From assembly GCF_032854445.1 (NCBI RefSeq), contig NC_088297.1:24437127-24501126 (forward strand): a stretch of 64,000 nt of DNA. Direction: 5' to 3'. A program made the translations under genes and the position numbers. The notes below the pieces were generated by a model. The model was not told where the DNA came from and searched no databases. It saw nothing but the letters and a program-made list of their open reading frames with translations. Origin of the DNA: Liolophura sinensis (Eukaryota > Mollusca > Polyplacophora > Chitonida > Chitonidae). Every line of letters begins with the position of its first letter. The first letter of the stretch is position 1. Of the stretch, positions 10,900 through 23,486 are shown piece after piece.

Positions 10900-12312
10900 A
10901 ACACAAACGAAACCGTCACTAGGTCTTATAGTTTTAGGTTCTCGTAAAACGTATACCGTAGTGCTTGTTCTTATGCTCATTCTGGATGCATGTTGCACAA
11001 AAACTCATAGAACAAGTGTTATGAAATGCACTCTTTCGCAGTTTACATACATTACAAAAATTATATGCATGATAAAAATATTGAAGAAATAATTCCTTAC
11101 ACCTGGGCAAAACAGATGCCAGGTAGATGAAGAAAATACTGTTTTTTAACTGGTTCGTTTGAAGCTGCCGTCGCAGTGTGTAGGTAATTATTGACAAGAA
11201 ACAACACTGAAAATACAATTACTAGTTGAGGGTATAGTTCAAAGATGGTGACTATTTTTAAAGGGAAATGCCTTGAAAAGAATCCTAAGTTGAAAAGTGG
11301 AGGCGATGTATAAGCATGTATGTAGTAAAAATAGGTTTTCTCCTGATATTTGAAGGATGAAAGTAACTGTGTAATTAACCGTTACAACTATGAGAAAATA
11401 TTCTTTATCCATTAAAAAAATGTTTTAATATTATTTCTTATTGTTACAATATTCATTATTATGGGATCGACCCTCTGGGTGATACCCTCTTAAAATTGTC
11501 AGGATTACTAAGCATAATGTTGTGAGACAGGTACAATGAAAATCGCCAGACTAAATCTGCAGAAACTTTACACGGTTATTACATATGGTCTGAAGCAGCG
11601 CATTTTAAAAATTGTCGCCCTGTGTCACATCACTTGACGGCCATTTAAATTTAAAGGATTTATATGAAAGCCCTTTAAGAATCTTCTTCTCTAGAGCCAC
11701 TACACAGAGTTTTTAGCACACGTGACTGTATATGTACTTGGATGGCAATTAAACTTGTTAATATGAATCCCTTTCGCTATGTAAATTACACTTGGCTGGC
11801 GAATGAGAATAGCGCAAAAGTACTTCAACTGTAAACACGGCACACTTGGATCGAACAGAAACATTTCGGAGATCTCCTTGACCTACGGATTATGAATTTC
11901 AAAGAATTATTCCCGTTCAATTTGTGGTTTTCGCATAATCACCAAACACTTTTCAAAATTTCACATGCGGGCTTGGTGTAATTATAATATAAATACATCT
12001 CGACAAACCAATTATTTTGTGTTAGTGGTGACTCGGATTATCAAATCAGCTTTGAAAATAACATTGATACAAGTAAAGCCTCACCTATAGCTAAACAAAA
12101 AGTCAAAATAGTACAAATGAAAACACACAAATTCTTTTCTGTCTTAGAAAATGCGATCAGTATTGTTATTAACAAGTAAAGCATTATAGAAACACACATG
12201 CACGCACATAACCATACATAAACTTAAACAAATATTATGTTTGATCGACTTTTCGAAAACCTCTTACACAGGATGAATGTTTCATATTTGATCCATTGGA
12301 AACATGGCTTGA
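10900..12312. other. RPTP intron, no recognisable feature
   Basis: AT-rich. The only link found is a 31-mer at 12050-12080 almost identical to 10502-10532. Confidence 0.5.
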
Positions 12313-12322
12313 GTGAACATTT

Positions 12323-12587
12323 ATTTATCTATTTGATTGTTGTCTTACAGCGTACACACATATTTCACTTATATGACGGCGGCTAGCATTATGGGGGCAG
12401 GAAACCGGGCAGAGCCCAGGAGAAATGCACAACAATCCACATCTTGCTGGCAGACCTTCCCACGTAAGGCCGGCGAGGAAACCCGCATGAGCTGGACTTC
12501 AGTCATAGCGACCGCACTGGTAGGAGGCTCCTGGGTCATTGCGCCGAGCTGGCGTGCTAACCTTTCGACCACGCAGGTTCCCCTTGT
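12323..12587 (-). mobile_element. SINE-1 (tRNA-derived), near full length with TSD
   Basis: The minus-strand element has a tRNA-like head at its right end and a tail 'gtaaaacaccaatcaaataaat'-type at the left. Its body is the shared 'cggcggccagcattatggtggg...aaaccgggcagagcccggg' block. It is flanked by the direct repeat GTGAACATTT (12313-12322 and 12588-12597), a target-site duplication typical of LINE-mobilised elements. It lies in an RPTP intron. Confidence 0.85.
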
Positions 12588-12670
12588 GTGAACATTTTCC
12601 TCTCTCAGAAAACTTTGTTTCAATGGTTACAAAGAGTAGGCACCAACAAAGTAGATCATCTCATATTTAC

Positions 12671-12829
12671 CTGTTGTTGGCTGACAGTCTGATCCAGTAT
12701 AGCCCGGCTTACACTGTCCTGTACATGCCCCAGAATTCTTGTCACAGGCGGGTGATTGTCTGTTCGGACAGTCACAGTTGTCCTGACAGGTAGGTCCATA
12801 CATACCATCCGGACACGGTCCCGTAACAG
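12671..12829 (-). CDS. RPTP exon: EGF-like module 6 (type B)
   Basis: A 159 nt phase 1-1 exon with a tttttttcag acceptor and an ACAACAG|gtaaat donor. It encodes an eight-cysteine module beginning GPCPDGMYGPTCQDNCDC and ending GYTGSDCQPTT. It is related to the three tandem type-B exons but clearly more diverged, so it predates that duplication. A SINE insertion lies just left of it (12323-12587) in the next intron. Confidence 0.88.
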
Positions 12830-13317
12830 CTGAAAAAAAACACTACCTAATAAAGTTTGAAACTTTCATAACCAAAAATACCGTAAATATTAGGGGTGTG
12901 AATCTTTGTACATATATGTCTCGTTCATATAAAGTCAATGACACCACAAGGATGAAAGGCAATTGTCACATTCCTTTGATCACGCCACTCACCAGAATAA
13001 AACCAGAAGTGAGCCTAGAGAAAGATACTGACAATGTTCTTGTTTTACGTTTACCAACAATGTCTCCTCATGAATTTTATCCCGCCTTACTTAGAATACT
13101 TTTTTAGCATATTGATAACAATGAGGGTATTGGACAGTGAAGGTTGAACACCATAAATATTGTTCGTGTGAGAGGTGGAAATGATAACTCACGAGACGCG
13201 GTTATTATTTCTACCCTTCACGAGACTTCCCTAATTACCCTAAACTATCTCAGAAAATACCACATGACCATTGTAAACACCGGTTAGAGAACGTCGCCAA
13301 AAACAGCAACAGAGATT

Positions 13318-15490
13318 ATTAGAGAGTGGTCAACCAAAGCAGGCACGGCTCAGAGGTTATTACAGAGTGGTAAAGCAAAGCAGGCAAGGTACGGAGGGTA
13401 TTATAGAGTGGTGAAGCAAAGCAGGCAAGGTACAGAGGGTATTATAGAGTGGTGAATCAAAGTCGGCACGGTACAGAGGGTATTATAAAGTTGTTAACCA
13501 AAGCAGGCATGGTACAGAGGGTATTATAAAGTGGTTAACCAAAGCAGGAATGGCACAGAGGGTATTATAGAGTGGTGAACAAAAGCAGGAATGACACAGA
13601 GGGTATTACAGAGTGGTGAACCAAAGCAGGCACGGCACAGAGGGTAGGCCCTATTATACAGTGGTGAACCAAAGCAGGAATGACACAGAGGGTATTTTAG
13701 AGAGGTGAACCAAAGCAGGCACTGGAAAGAGGGTATTATAGAGTGGTGAACCAAAGCAGGAAAGGTACAGAGGGTATTATAAAGTGGTGAATCAAAGCAG
13801 GCAAGGTACAGAGAATATTAGAGATCGGTCAACCAAATCAGGCACGGTACAGAGGTTATTACGGAGTTGTGAACCAAACCAAGAACGGAACAGAGGTTAT
13901 TTTAAAGTGGTTAACCAAAGTAGCCTTGGCACACAGGTTATTATCTCATGGTGAACCGAAGCAGGCATGGCACAGAGGTTATTATAGAGTGGTGAACCAA
14001 AGCAGACATGGTACAGAGGTTATTACAAAGTGTTGAACCAAGGCTGGCATGTTACAGAGGTTATTATCTCGTGGTGAACCGAAGCAGGCATGGCACACAG
14101 GTTAGTATAGAGTGGTGAACCAAAGCAGGCATGTTACAGAGGGTGTTTTAGAGTGGCGAACAAAAACCAGGCATGGTACAGAGGTTATTATAGAGTGGTG
14201 AACCAAAACAGGCATGGCACACAGGTTATTATAGAGTGATGAACCAAAGCAGGCATGGCACACAGGTTATTACAGAGTGGTGAACCAAAGCAGGGATGGT
14301 ACAGAGGGGAGAGTGGTGAACCAAAGCAGGCATGTTATAGAGGTTATTTTAGAGTGGCGAACAAAAAACAGGCATGGTACAGAGGTTATTATAGAGTGGT
14401 GAACCAAAGCAGGCATGGCACACAGGTTATTATAGAGTGGTGAACCAAAGCAGGCATGGCACACAGGTTATTATAGAGTGGTGAACCAAAGCAGGCATGG
14501 CACACAGGTTATTATAGAGTGGTGAACCAAAGCAGGCATGTCACACGGGTTATTACAGACAGGTGAACCAAAGCAGGCTTGGCACCCAGGTTATTATAGA
14601 GTGATCAACCAAAGCAGGCGTTGGACACATGTTATTATAGAGTGGTGAACCAAAGCAGACATAGTACAGAGGTTATTACAGAATGGTGAACTAAGCAGGC
14701 ATGTCACACGGGTTATTACAGAGAGGTGAACCAAAGCAGCCATGGCACAGAGGTTATTATAGAGAGGTAAACAAAATCAGGCGTGGGACACATGTTTTTT
14801 TAGAGTGGTGAACCAAAGCAGACATAGTACAGAGGTTATTACAGAATGGTGAACTAAGCAGGCATGTCACACGGGTTATTACAAAGAGGTGAACGAAAAC
14901 AGGCATGGCACACAGGTTATTATATAGTGGTGAACTAAAGCAGACATAGTACAGAGGTTATTACAGAATGGTGAACCAAAGCAGACATAGTACAGAGGTT
15001 ATTATAGAGTGGTGAACTAAAGCAGACATAGTACAGAGGTTATTACAGAGAGGTGAACCAAAGCAGGCTTGGCACACAGGTTATTATAGAGTGGTGAGCC
15101 AAAGCAGACATAGTACAGAGGTTATTACAGAGTGGTGAACCAAAGCAGACATGTCACACGGGCTATTACAGAGAGGTGAAGAAAAGCAGGCGTGGCACAG
15201 ATGTCATTACAGAGTAGTAAACCAGGAGAGCAATGGAGGCATGGCACACATGTTATTATAGGGTGATCAACCAAAGCAGCCATGGCACACAAGTTATTCT
15301 AGAGTGGTGAACCAAAGCAGGAATGGCACACAGGTTATTATAGAGTGGTGAGCCAAAGCAGACATAGTACAGAGGTTATTACAGAGTGGTGAACCAAAGC
15401 AGACATGTCACACGGGCTATTACAGAGAGGTGAAGAAAAGCAGGCGTGGCACAGATGTCATTACAGAGTAGTAAACCAGGAGAGCAATGT
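13318..15490. repeat. 41 bp minisatellite, array 2 (~53 copies)
   Basis: Same unit and orientation as array 1 but more diverged between copies. It is followed by the same spacer and the same type of exon-tail array, so the two loci are a segmental duplication. The stretch 12835-13315 before it has nothing recognisable. Confidence 0.97.
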
Positions 15491-15770
15491 TGCCTTTACT
15501 TCAGGAGCGAAGAATGTTTTGAGCAAAGTTTTAATTTGGAATCAATATAGACCGGTGATATCTAATAAATTTCCATTAACAGCATATTTTTATACAGTTC
15601 TGCTTGTGCTGAGACAGGTTGGTACAATTTAGGAATATGGAATAAAAGTTAGAATGGAACCCTCATTGAAGTAAATTGAGAAAAGGTGGAATTTGATCGG
15701 TGACGTGAAACACCTTTTGCTATTCTTCCCCTCCCCCTCACCCAATTGTTATACCAGTTTCCCAATCTTA

Positions 15771-16116
15771 CCTATAGGTGACAAACAGATTTGGCCCTCC
15801 CACTCGTCATCCCAGCTTCCCAATCTTACATGAAGGTGTCTGACAGGTTCTCCCCACCCAACCGCCATCACATTCTCACAATATTACCTGTAGGTGTCTG
15901 ACATGTTCTCCCTTACACCCGTCATCACATTTCCCCAATTTTAGCTGTATGTGTCTGACAGGTTTTCCCAAACCTCCCGCCATCACATCTTCATAATATT
16001 ACCTGTAGGTGATAGACAGATTTGCCGATCCCAGTCGACATGCCAGCTTCCCAAACATACCTGCAGCTGTCTGACAGGCTCTCCCTACCCATCTTATCAC
16101 AGCTTTCCAATTTTAC
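15771..16116 (-). repeat. Exon-tail / 5' splice-site array B (57-58 bp units)
   Basis: Donor-like junctions at 16116, 16060, 16002, 15887, 15829 and 15771, with one lost near 15944 (CAG|cta). The spacing is a regular 56-58 bp. The only associated exon is the truncated copy at 16117-16175. Confidence 0.8.
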
Positions 16117-16175
16117 CTGCCGTTGTCTGAGAGGTCCTCCCCACCCACCTGTCATCACAGCCTCCCTTTTCGACA
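16117..16175 (-). pseudogene. Truncated duplicate of a type-A EGF exon (3' part only)
   Basis: The minus strand reads KGGCDDRWVGRTSQTTA before a donor (CGGCAG|gtaaaa). This matches the last third of the type-A EGF exons (GGC..GW.G..CQTP), but the penultimate Cys is Ser and the N-terminal five cysteines are absent upstream. The fragment heads the exon-tail/donor array at 15771-16116. It looks like a decayed copy of the 10764-10895 exon left by a segmental duplication. Confidence 0.6.
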
Positions 16176-16179
16176 AAAG

Positions 16180-17130
16180 GCTGGAATGCTATTTACGTGG
16201 CTTAATGGGGGATATTTACATAATACAATGTGGTCGTCCATGCCAATGACCCTGTTTATTTGGCATTACAATTAGTGCAACTTTACAATGTGATTGGTCC
16301 GAGGACAATGTTAGCAATCTGTGCGAGTGTGATAAAGCCATGATAAGAATCTGGGCAGACTTTTTAGCCTATATATCGCAATTAAGTTTTTAAACACAAG
16401 ATGTATCTCAACCAAGTGTTATACTCAACAAAACTTCCATCAGTCGTTGGGGGGAAAATCTTATTTTAAAAATCCCAAAATTTGTTACCGTATGTTTGAT
16501 ACTGCACAACTTATCACGATGACATTTGATCAATTACCGTTACCTCTAGGCATCCCGTAGACATCAGTATTGTTGGCGCTAGGCACCTACTAATACAATC
16601 CTAGCGCTAGCCCTAACAGACTAGCCTTAACACTTTGCTATGCTTTGCCCTGGCGGAAGGTAAGATCGTAATGAAGCGTTCATTTGGTTTGGTTCTTGAA
16701 ACCCGAAGACAAACATAACGTTTTCCTCCAAGGGCATGTTAGACATGTTAAGGCTAGCTCAAGACTTGTACTTGGCACATACCTACATATACAGGTACTG
16801 GCGCCATATCAGGAATGCCACATCACTATCCCTGTACCACCCTTGTACTACAGCACAACATACAGTTTCTAAATGAAATCAATCCACTTTTTACCAAACG
16901 TCAATATGGGCACCACTGAAAGAGAGTCCCGAGTTACTCGGGTCACCAGTGGAACAATATTTAGGCGTTTGGAATACTGTGCAATATCATTAACTTATCA
17001 AATATCTTCCACACCTTTCTTTCATCTTTCAGCCGCTCACACAATGGAACATTATATATAGCCAAAGGTCTTGTCTGTTACGATTTTGATATTTCATACT
17101 TGCTTAATAAATAGCCCTGTATTATTCACC
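16180..17130. other. RPTP intron, no recognisable feature
   Basis: No exon with cysteine spacing or matching phase. 17375-18220, beyond the SINE, is likewise featureless. Confidence 0.5.
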
Positions 17131-17131
17131 C

Positions 17132-17372
17132 GGGGGCCTCCGTGCCTCAGTTGGTTAGCGCGCTAGCCAGAAGTCTCTCACCAATGCGGTCGCTGTGAGT
17201 TCATGCTGGTTTCCTCTCCGGCTGTACGTGGGAAGGTGTTCCAGCAACCTGCGGATGGTCGTGAATTTCCCCCGAGCTCTGCCCAGTTTGGTCATCATGC
17301 TGGTCGCCATTGTATAAGTCAAGTATTCTTGTGTACGGAGTAAAACACCAGTTAAAAAAATAAATACATATT
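17132..17372 (+). mobile_element. SINE-1, full length, plus orientation
   Basis: The element begins with a tRNA-like head: A box within cctcagttggttagcgcg and a B box-like gtgagttcatgc. It continues through the SINE-1 body in the plus direction and ends in an A-rich tail (taaaacaccagttaaaaaaa). This copy shows the promoter end most clearly. It lies in the intron between EGF modules 5 and 6. Confidence 0.85.
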
Positions 17373-18290
17373 CACCCTGCCGCCAATAAAAATCCACCGC
17401 GCATAAACTCCTAAAATGCAAACCTATGCCTCTTATCTTAGGTGCCTAGAATTCCTAATCAAGGACTTTTAACTAACTAACTGCCATATGCACTACTAGC
17501 GATATGCTAGTAGTGTAGAGCCGAACGCCGATTTCCATCTCAAGCCGTCGATTCCTCCACCCATTTGCTCGCCATTGCTTACACTGGAAGTCAAATGTAT
17601 GGCTTGGCTGACCATTAGCTGTGCGCATGGTACTAAGGCGATTGGGACATCTTTGGTTCCTTCTGTCACAATAAAATCACTACTCTTCACAACTGACTTT
17701 GACAGGCCAACAGTTTTTGCATGTGGTAAATAGGAATCTAACAGCCCACATGTCTATCGCTCAGCCAACTTCTGGCAAGTAAGAAATCAGTTTAAATTTG
17801 GATCACAGATGTGTGTTTCGGTGTTTTCTTCGAGTCTAACAGACTCTATCATGAACGACATGACCATGTGCAGTGGGTTTCAGTAGAAAGATGTTGCCCT
17901 ATCGGTATAATGACAAGTGATATGGGCTGTGGATTGTCAGGCGGGACAATAGTAAAGAAACAGCAACCCACAAACCTATTGCTCTGGATATGTAAAAGTA
18001 TTGTTCTGAGTAGAACAATGGTGTTATTTTAAAAGCCAACATGAACAATACTATATTAAAACCAAAAACCACATCGAACAGTGTTGTGGATATCCATGTC
18101 ATTTGCTAACAAATGAATCCGACGTCACTGAAAAACGTACAGAAAATTGGCATCTTCACTACAGGCAGCTGTTGACCAATAAATTAGGTGTAATAAACTG
18201 AAACAGTTCGCCAGAGTTAAATTTCCATCAGCAAACGCAGCAAATTGTGTGTAAGGAGACAGACATGAACTGATAATGTCCTGTATTTAC

Positions 18291-18446
18291 CTTTTGTTTG
18301 ACAGTTTTGACCAGAATAGCCCGGATTACACTGTCCTGTGCATGTCCCAGTTACCTTGTCACAGAGGGTTGATTGTCTGTTCTCACAGCTACAGTTGTTT
18401 TGACATCTGTCTCCGTATTTACCATCCGGACACTTTCCTGTAGCAG
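18291..18446 (-). CDS. RPTP exon: EGF-like module 5 (type B, tandem copy 3)
   Basis: A 156 nt phase 1-1 exon, three codons longer at its 5' end than the other two tandem copies because its acceptor lies further upstream (tttttttag then CTGCTACAGG). The module begins TGKCPDGKYGDRCQNNCSC and ends GYSGQNCQTKG, with all eight cysteines and an AAAAG|gtaaat donor. The shifted acceptor relative to copies 1 and 2 is a visible splice-site difference inside an otherwise conserved duplication. Confidence 0.88.
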
Positions 18447-19180
18447 CTAAAAAAGCAATACATACTGAATTCTACTAATGTTAATCTTCCATGACCGAAA
18501 TTATAGCATTCAGTGTAAACAGGAATATTAATTCTTGCATGTCTCTTTCATTCAAAGTCAGTGAAAACAGAAAGACTAAATCTAATTATCATTTTGTTTG
18601 ATCACGAGACTCAAGAGAACGAAACCACGTGAGAGCCGAGAGTTACTCTAGAATGAGACGGGAACATTCTGACGTTGCTCCTTTAAGGTGTACCAACAAC
18701 ATATTATGATGAATTTAATCTGGCCTTAATTAGAATACTTTGTTAGTATACTGATAACAATGGCTGAGGGCTTTAAGACGTGGGTCAACAGAAAGAAAAA
18801 CTGTACGCTGGAAATGTCACCAGAGCCAAAACAACCTAAGCTGGAGTTCATCTACTTAATTAATATATAAATAATATCTTTGGCAAAAGACGAATTAGGT
18901 ATGTACGGTCAACGTGGAGAACCACACTATCCAGAATAATGACACAAAGGTATCTGAGGCAGATTTCGAAAAACACGTTTTCTCACTGAAGTGAGCAATC
19001 TATAAATTTTGTACACACCGATGTTGACAGCTTTGACTCTCATCGAAATGTATCAAAGTATGTTAGTCGCGAACACTGTTAACTTCTAGTTTTAAAAACT
19101 TTCCAGTCAAGTGACCATCAACAAACGCAGAAAACTGTGTATATGGAGACGGACGTAAACTCACAATGTCTTGCATTTAC

Positions 19181-19327
19181 CTTTTGTTTGACAGTTTTGA
19201 CCAGTATACCCCGGATTACACTGTCCTGTGCATGTCCCAGTTGCCTTGTCACAGATGGTTGTTTGTCTGTTCGCACAGCTACAGGTGTTCTGACATCTGT
19301 CTCCGTATTTACCATCCGGACACGGTT
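19181..19327 (-). CDS. RPTP exon: EGF-like module 4 (type B, tandem copy 2)
   Basis: A 147 nt phase 1-1 exon almost identical to the one at 20093-20239: it begins PCPDGKYGDRCQNTCSC and ends GYTGQNCQTKG. All eight cysteines are present, and the acceptor (cttttacag) and donor (AAAAG|gtaaatgc) are intact. It belongs to the middle unit of the 0.9 kb tandem exon duplication. The few differences from copy 1 include Pro for Leu in the CPDG loop and QN for ED before the last cysteine. Confidence 0.9.
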
Positions 19328-20092
19328 CTGTAAAAGATAAAAAAGCAATACATATTGAATTTTACAAATTTAAATCTTCCATCACCAGAATTATAGCATT
19401 TAGTGTGAAAAGGAATATTAATTCTTGCATGTCTCTTTCATTCAAAGTCAGTGAAAACAGAAAGACTAAATCTAATTATCATTTTGTTTGATCACGAGTC
19501 TCAAGAGAACGAAACCACGCGTGAGCCGAGAGTTACTCCAGACTGAGACGAGACCATACTGACGCTGCTCCTTTTTAGGTTTACCAACAATATATTTTAA
19601 GAATTTAATCTGGCCTTAGAATTGATTAATTAGAATACTTTGTTAACATATTGATAACAATGGGTGAGGACTATAAGACGTGGGTCAACAAAAACAAAAA
19701 TTATACCCTGGAAATGTCACTAAAGCCAAAACAAAGTAAGCTGAAGTTCATCAACTTAATCAATATCTCATTAATATTTTTGAAAAAATATAAATTAGGT
19801 ATTTAAGGTCAACATGAAAAACCATATTAACCAGGATAGTGATACAAATGTATTTCAGGCAGATTTTTAAAAAAAAAAACTTCTTTCTCAATGAAGTAAG
19901 CAATCTATATATTTTGTACAGATCAATCTTTTAACAACTTTGACTGTCATCGAAATGTATCAAAATAAAATTTGTTAGGCGCGAACACTTTTAACTTCTA
20001 GTTTTAAAAACTTTCCAGTCAAGTGACCATCAACAAACGCAGAAAACTGTGTATAAAGAGACGGATGTAAACTGACAATGTCTTTTATTTAC

Positions 20093-20239
20093 CTTTTGTT
20101 TGACAGTCTTCACCAGTATAGCCCGGATTACACTGTCCTGTGCATGTCCCAGTTGCCTTGTCACAGAGGGTTGTTTGTCTGTTCGCACAACTACAGGTGT
20201 TCTGACATCTGTCTCCGTATTTACCATCCAGACACGGTT
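20093..20239 (-). CDS. RPTP exon: EGF-like module 3 (type B, tandem copy 1)
   Basis: A 147 nt phase 1-1 exon with a cttttacag acceptor and an AAAAG|gtaaat donor. It encodes an eight-cysteine MEGF-like module beginning PCLDGKYGDRCQNTCSC and ending GYTGEDCQTKG. This is the first, in transcript order, of three nearly identical exons carried on a roughly 0.9 kb tandem duplication (about 18.2-20.9 kb). The flanking intron sequence is also duplicated, so the copies are recent compared with the type-A exons. Confidence 0.9.
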
Positions 20240-20934
20240 CTGTAAAAGATAAAAAAGCAATACATATTGAATTTTGCAAATGTAAACCTTCCATGACCGA
20301 AATTATAGCATTCAGTGTGAACAGGAATATTAATTCTTGCATGTCTCTTTCATTCAAAGTCAATAAAATCAGAAAGACTAAATCTAATTATCATTTTCTT
20401 TGATCACGAGATTCAAGAGAACGAAACCACGCGTGAGCCGAGAGTTACTCTAGAATGAGACGGGAACATTCTGACGCTGCTCCTTTTTAGGTTTACAAAT
20501 AATATATATTTTAGGAATTTAATTTGGCCTTAATTAGAATACTTTGTTAGCATACTGATAACAGTGGGTGAGGGCTTTAAGACGTGGGTCAAGAAAAAAA
20601 TTTGTACCCTGGAAATGTCACTTGAGCTAAAAAAACAACGTAAGCTTGAGTTCATCAACTTAATTAATATCTAATTCATATGTTTAGCAAAATACGAATT
20701 AGGTATGTAAGTTCAGCGTGGACAACCATATCATCCAGGATGTTGATACAAAGGTATCTGAGGCAGATTTTTTTTTTAAAAAAATCCTCTTTCTCACTGA
20801 AGTGACCAATCTATAATTTTTTTACAGATCAATGTTAACAGCTTTGACTGTCATCGAAATGTGTCAACATAAAGCATGTTAGGCGCGAATACTTTTAACT
20901 TCTAGTTTCCAAATTCGCAGTCAAATGATCTCTC

Positions 20935-21735
20935 CACTCTTTCTGTTAATGCTTACTTCATTTCTTATCTTACTTTCACTTTAAATTTAAAGTTGTTGGG
21001 GTTTTTGGATTTTTTTCTGAATTCAAATGTTGTATATAACTGGTGAAGTACAACCTTTTGACATTTTATCTTCAGCCTGTATCACTTTCCATAACAAAGT
21101 TAAAGAAGTAGAAAGAATAAATAAGCGTAATTTATTTATATTTTTTAGTTTTTTACGCTGAATTAAATGCAATTTAGTGGCAAGGTTTTCCTGTGGGGTT
21201 TAAAGATCATTTTGATAATATTGGAAACTAAAATTAAGAACTGATATTTTCCCCTCTGCGTACCAGTGTTATGAGGATTATTACTGCGATGTCTACTGAT
21301 ACAAAACAATAAGTTATTATAACTTTAAATACGTGTCAAGGTATATGAGACATCAAAAAGACATTTGTGATATCTTTCACGCCTAAATTATTTTAAAAAA
21401 CAACCATGATTCACAAACTTTAGTCTTCATTTTATCTAATCAAATGCTCTTTTGAATGTAAGCCTGTATTTAACGGCCTTCTCCAGCATTGACATGCGCA
21501 CTCCGTACATCAACTAAGACAACACAGTACTTCCTTTACGCCGTGTGTCACAAGATTTTAATTGGTCCCGCTCTAAACTTCATTTCCTACAATCTTTACT
21601 TTCTGATAGATATCCTTTGACTTTAAACGGTGAAACTACTTTAAACTTGAGGAAGAATTAATGTGTGAGAGTTTCGGAGCAATTTGACAGTAAATCAAGT
21701 AGGCACTAACGCGACATACAGAGTTTACAGATGAC
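20935..21735. other. RPTP intron, AT-rich, no recognisable feature
   Basis: Only low-complexity A/T runs; no exon or repeat identified. Confidence 0.5.
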
Positions 21736-21739
21736 CTCG

Positions 21740-21965
21740 CTATTCTTCTTTAGCCAGCAAGACTACGCCTCTCCCTGCTGTAACAACTCTGGTCGAGAAA
21801 GACTATGTTTCTTTCTATCCTTACAACTCCTAATAAGAAAACTTACGCCCTCTGCTGTTACAACCCTGGCCGAGAAAAAATATGCCTCTCTCTGTTTTTA
21901 CAACTCTGAGTAAGACTACATGTACGCCCTCCTGCTGTAGGAAGTCTGGCCGCCTAAAACTACAT
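21740..21965. repeat. Imperfect ~45-50 bp tandem repeat
   Basis: Copies of 'gactacgcctctccctgctgtaacaactctgg(c/t)cgagaaa', four to five, strongly diverged. Confidence 0.6.
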
Positions 21966-22201
21966 CGTTGACAGCATTGACTACAGTAACGCTGTTGTTA
22001 CTAGTCTGGCTTAGTACGACTGCGCCGTTTCTGAAATGTTTGGACATTGGGTAAACAAAACTACGCAGCCCTTGTTTCGACTCAGTAAGACTATCCCTCT
22101 CTCTGCTACGACGCTGTTATGACGAACATGGTGGCGAGAACAAGCTAGGACGGGGCAAATTTAAAACTAAACCATTACTTAGTCTCGATAAATACTGTTA
22201 C

Positions 22202-22336
22202 CTGTAGGTGTCTGACAGGTACTCCCCTCCCACCCAGAAGTACAGCCTCCTCCGAAACATGTTTCAAAGCCACAAGAGAAGGTCCTATTACAATGACAAT
22301 CTTCTCCACATTTTGTAGGACTCGTCACATTACATA
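22202..22336 (-). CDS. RPTP exon: EGF-like module 2 (type A)
   Basis: A 135 nt phase 1-1 exon with a tttcag acceptor and a CCTACAG|gtaacag donor. It encodes an eight-cysteine module with the core KCGEDCHCNRTFSCG and the ending GWEGSTCQTPT. Its 3' end (TGTCAGACACCTACAG then gtaa) is the sequence that appears in multiple copies in the arrays at 10407-10763 and 15771-16116, although this copy is single. The acceptor, donor and cysteine pattern are all intact. Confidence 0.85.
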
Positions 22337-22774
22337 CTGAAACATAAAGATACGAGACTGTAACTGTGGTAATGGGTCATAGGAAAACATACCATAAAGC
22401 TACACAATACACACAGTATAAAATATACATTCATCAAGAGTGCAATGCTTTCAGTTTTTGGTTGTATTATTTTTGTCTTTTCTTCTTTTTTGGTTTCTTT
22501 TTTTCAAGATGTCCGTCACCAAGGGACATCATCAATTACCTGATAAGTCACCAGAGGCAAAGCCTAGATGAAACAACGGTACGTATGTTTTTATGTGGCA
22601 TACCTCCTGACACACAATTTGGAGGAAAATACGGGGTCTCATCATTGCCCAGGTCTGACAAATACCTCATACAAGCCTTAATATAACCAAGGGGTGTCAC
22701 TTATTATCTTAAATCCCCTGACTTAAAGATCAGATAAATATAATTCCAAATATTTATTCCGGATATTGTAGTCT

Positions 22775-23125
22775 GTATTCGGCGACTTCAGATCCCCCAC
22801 CAGAAATAAACGTGCAGGTTTATGGGTGGGGCAAAACGGACCGTAAGGAGCAAAGTGTTGTGTCGTATCTGTACGTTATTAGAGCTATACTAGCCCATTG
22901 TTTGATGATTCATGTCTGTTTTTTAATCATATCATTTAGCAGACACTAATGAAAATATATTGCATGTACTGCAACTAATATTGGTCAGATTTAGTCAGTT
23001 TACGTTTGTTGTTTTTTTTTTCTTCATTAGTCAGTATTGTAGGTTGTACTTCGGTGACTTTACATCCATCACCAGGGATAAACGTGCAGGTGTATGGGTG
23101 GGGCAAAACGGAGTGAAAGGAGTAA
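22775..23125. repeat. Pair of ~90 bp direct repeats 255 bp apart
   Basis: 22779-22866 and 23034-23121 share 'aaacgtgcaggt.tatgggtggggcaaaacgga' and flanking sequence. Unknown origin. Confidence 0.75.
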
Positions 23126-23486
23126 ACCACTGACCTTCACCAAATACAGTGTACCTGACAAGAACTATTGAATTAAAATCGTGGTGGTCAAGGACAGCGA
23201 GTTCGCTGGCGCATGAGGGCTTGTGATTCGAGCTGCTGTCCTGTGTAGCTCTATACAAGCAAAGAGATTCTGGTAACACTGAGATATCACTAGAATAACA
23301 CTATATGTTAAATATTGTAGAGTATGAAGACAAATGTTTTCGATATCAGAAAATTCTGAGTGGTGAATATAATGGCTCTACCCTCTAAACTGAATCTATA
23401 ACCTCTATTCACATACATGTGTCTATACTGAAACGCATTAAAAACGCGCCAGAGGTAAAATGGAAATGGCGCTATACCAGTTCTTA

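Larger units (their letters stand above)
18225..20930. repeat. Threefold ~0.9 kb tandem duplication carrying EGF exons
   Basis: Three direct copies start near 18225, 19125 and 20030. Each contains one type-B EGF exon and matching intron sequence on both sides (for example 'ttaacttctagttttaaaaactttccagtcaag' and 'gaaaacagaaagactaaatctaattatcat'). All three exons are intact. Confidence 0.92.

Noticed and set aside
17132-17210. tRNA gene at a sequence with A- and B-box-like motifs
   Set aside because: It is the head of a SINE: the body and A-rich tail follow directly, and a cloverleaf is not maintained.
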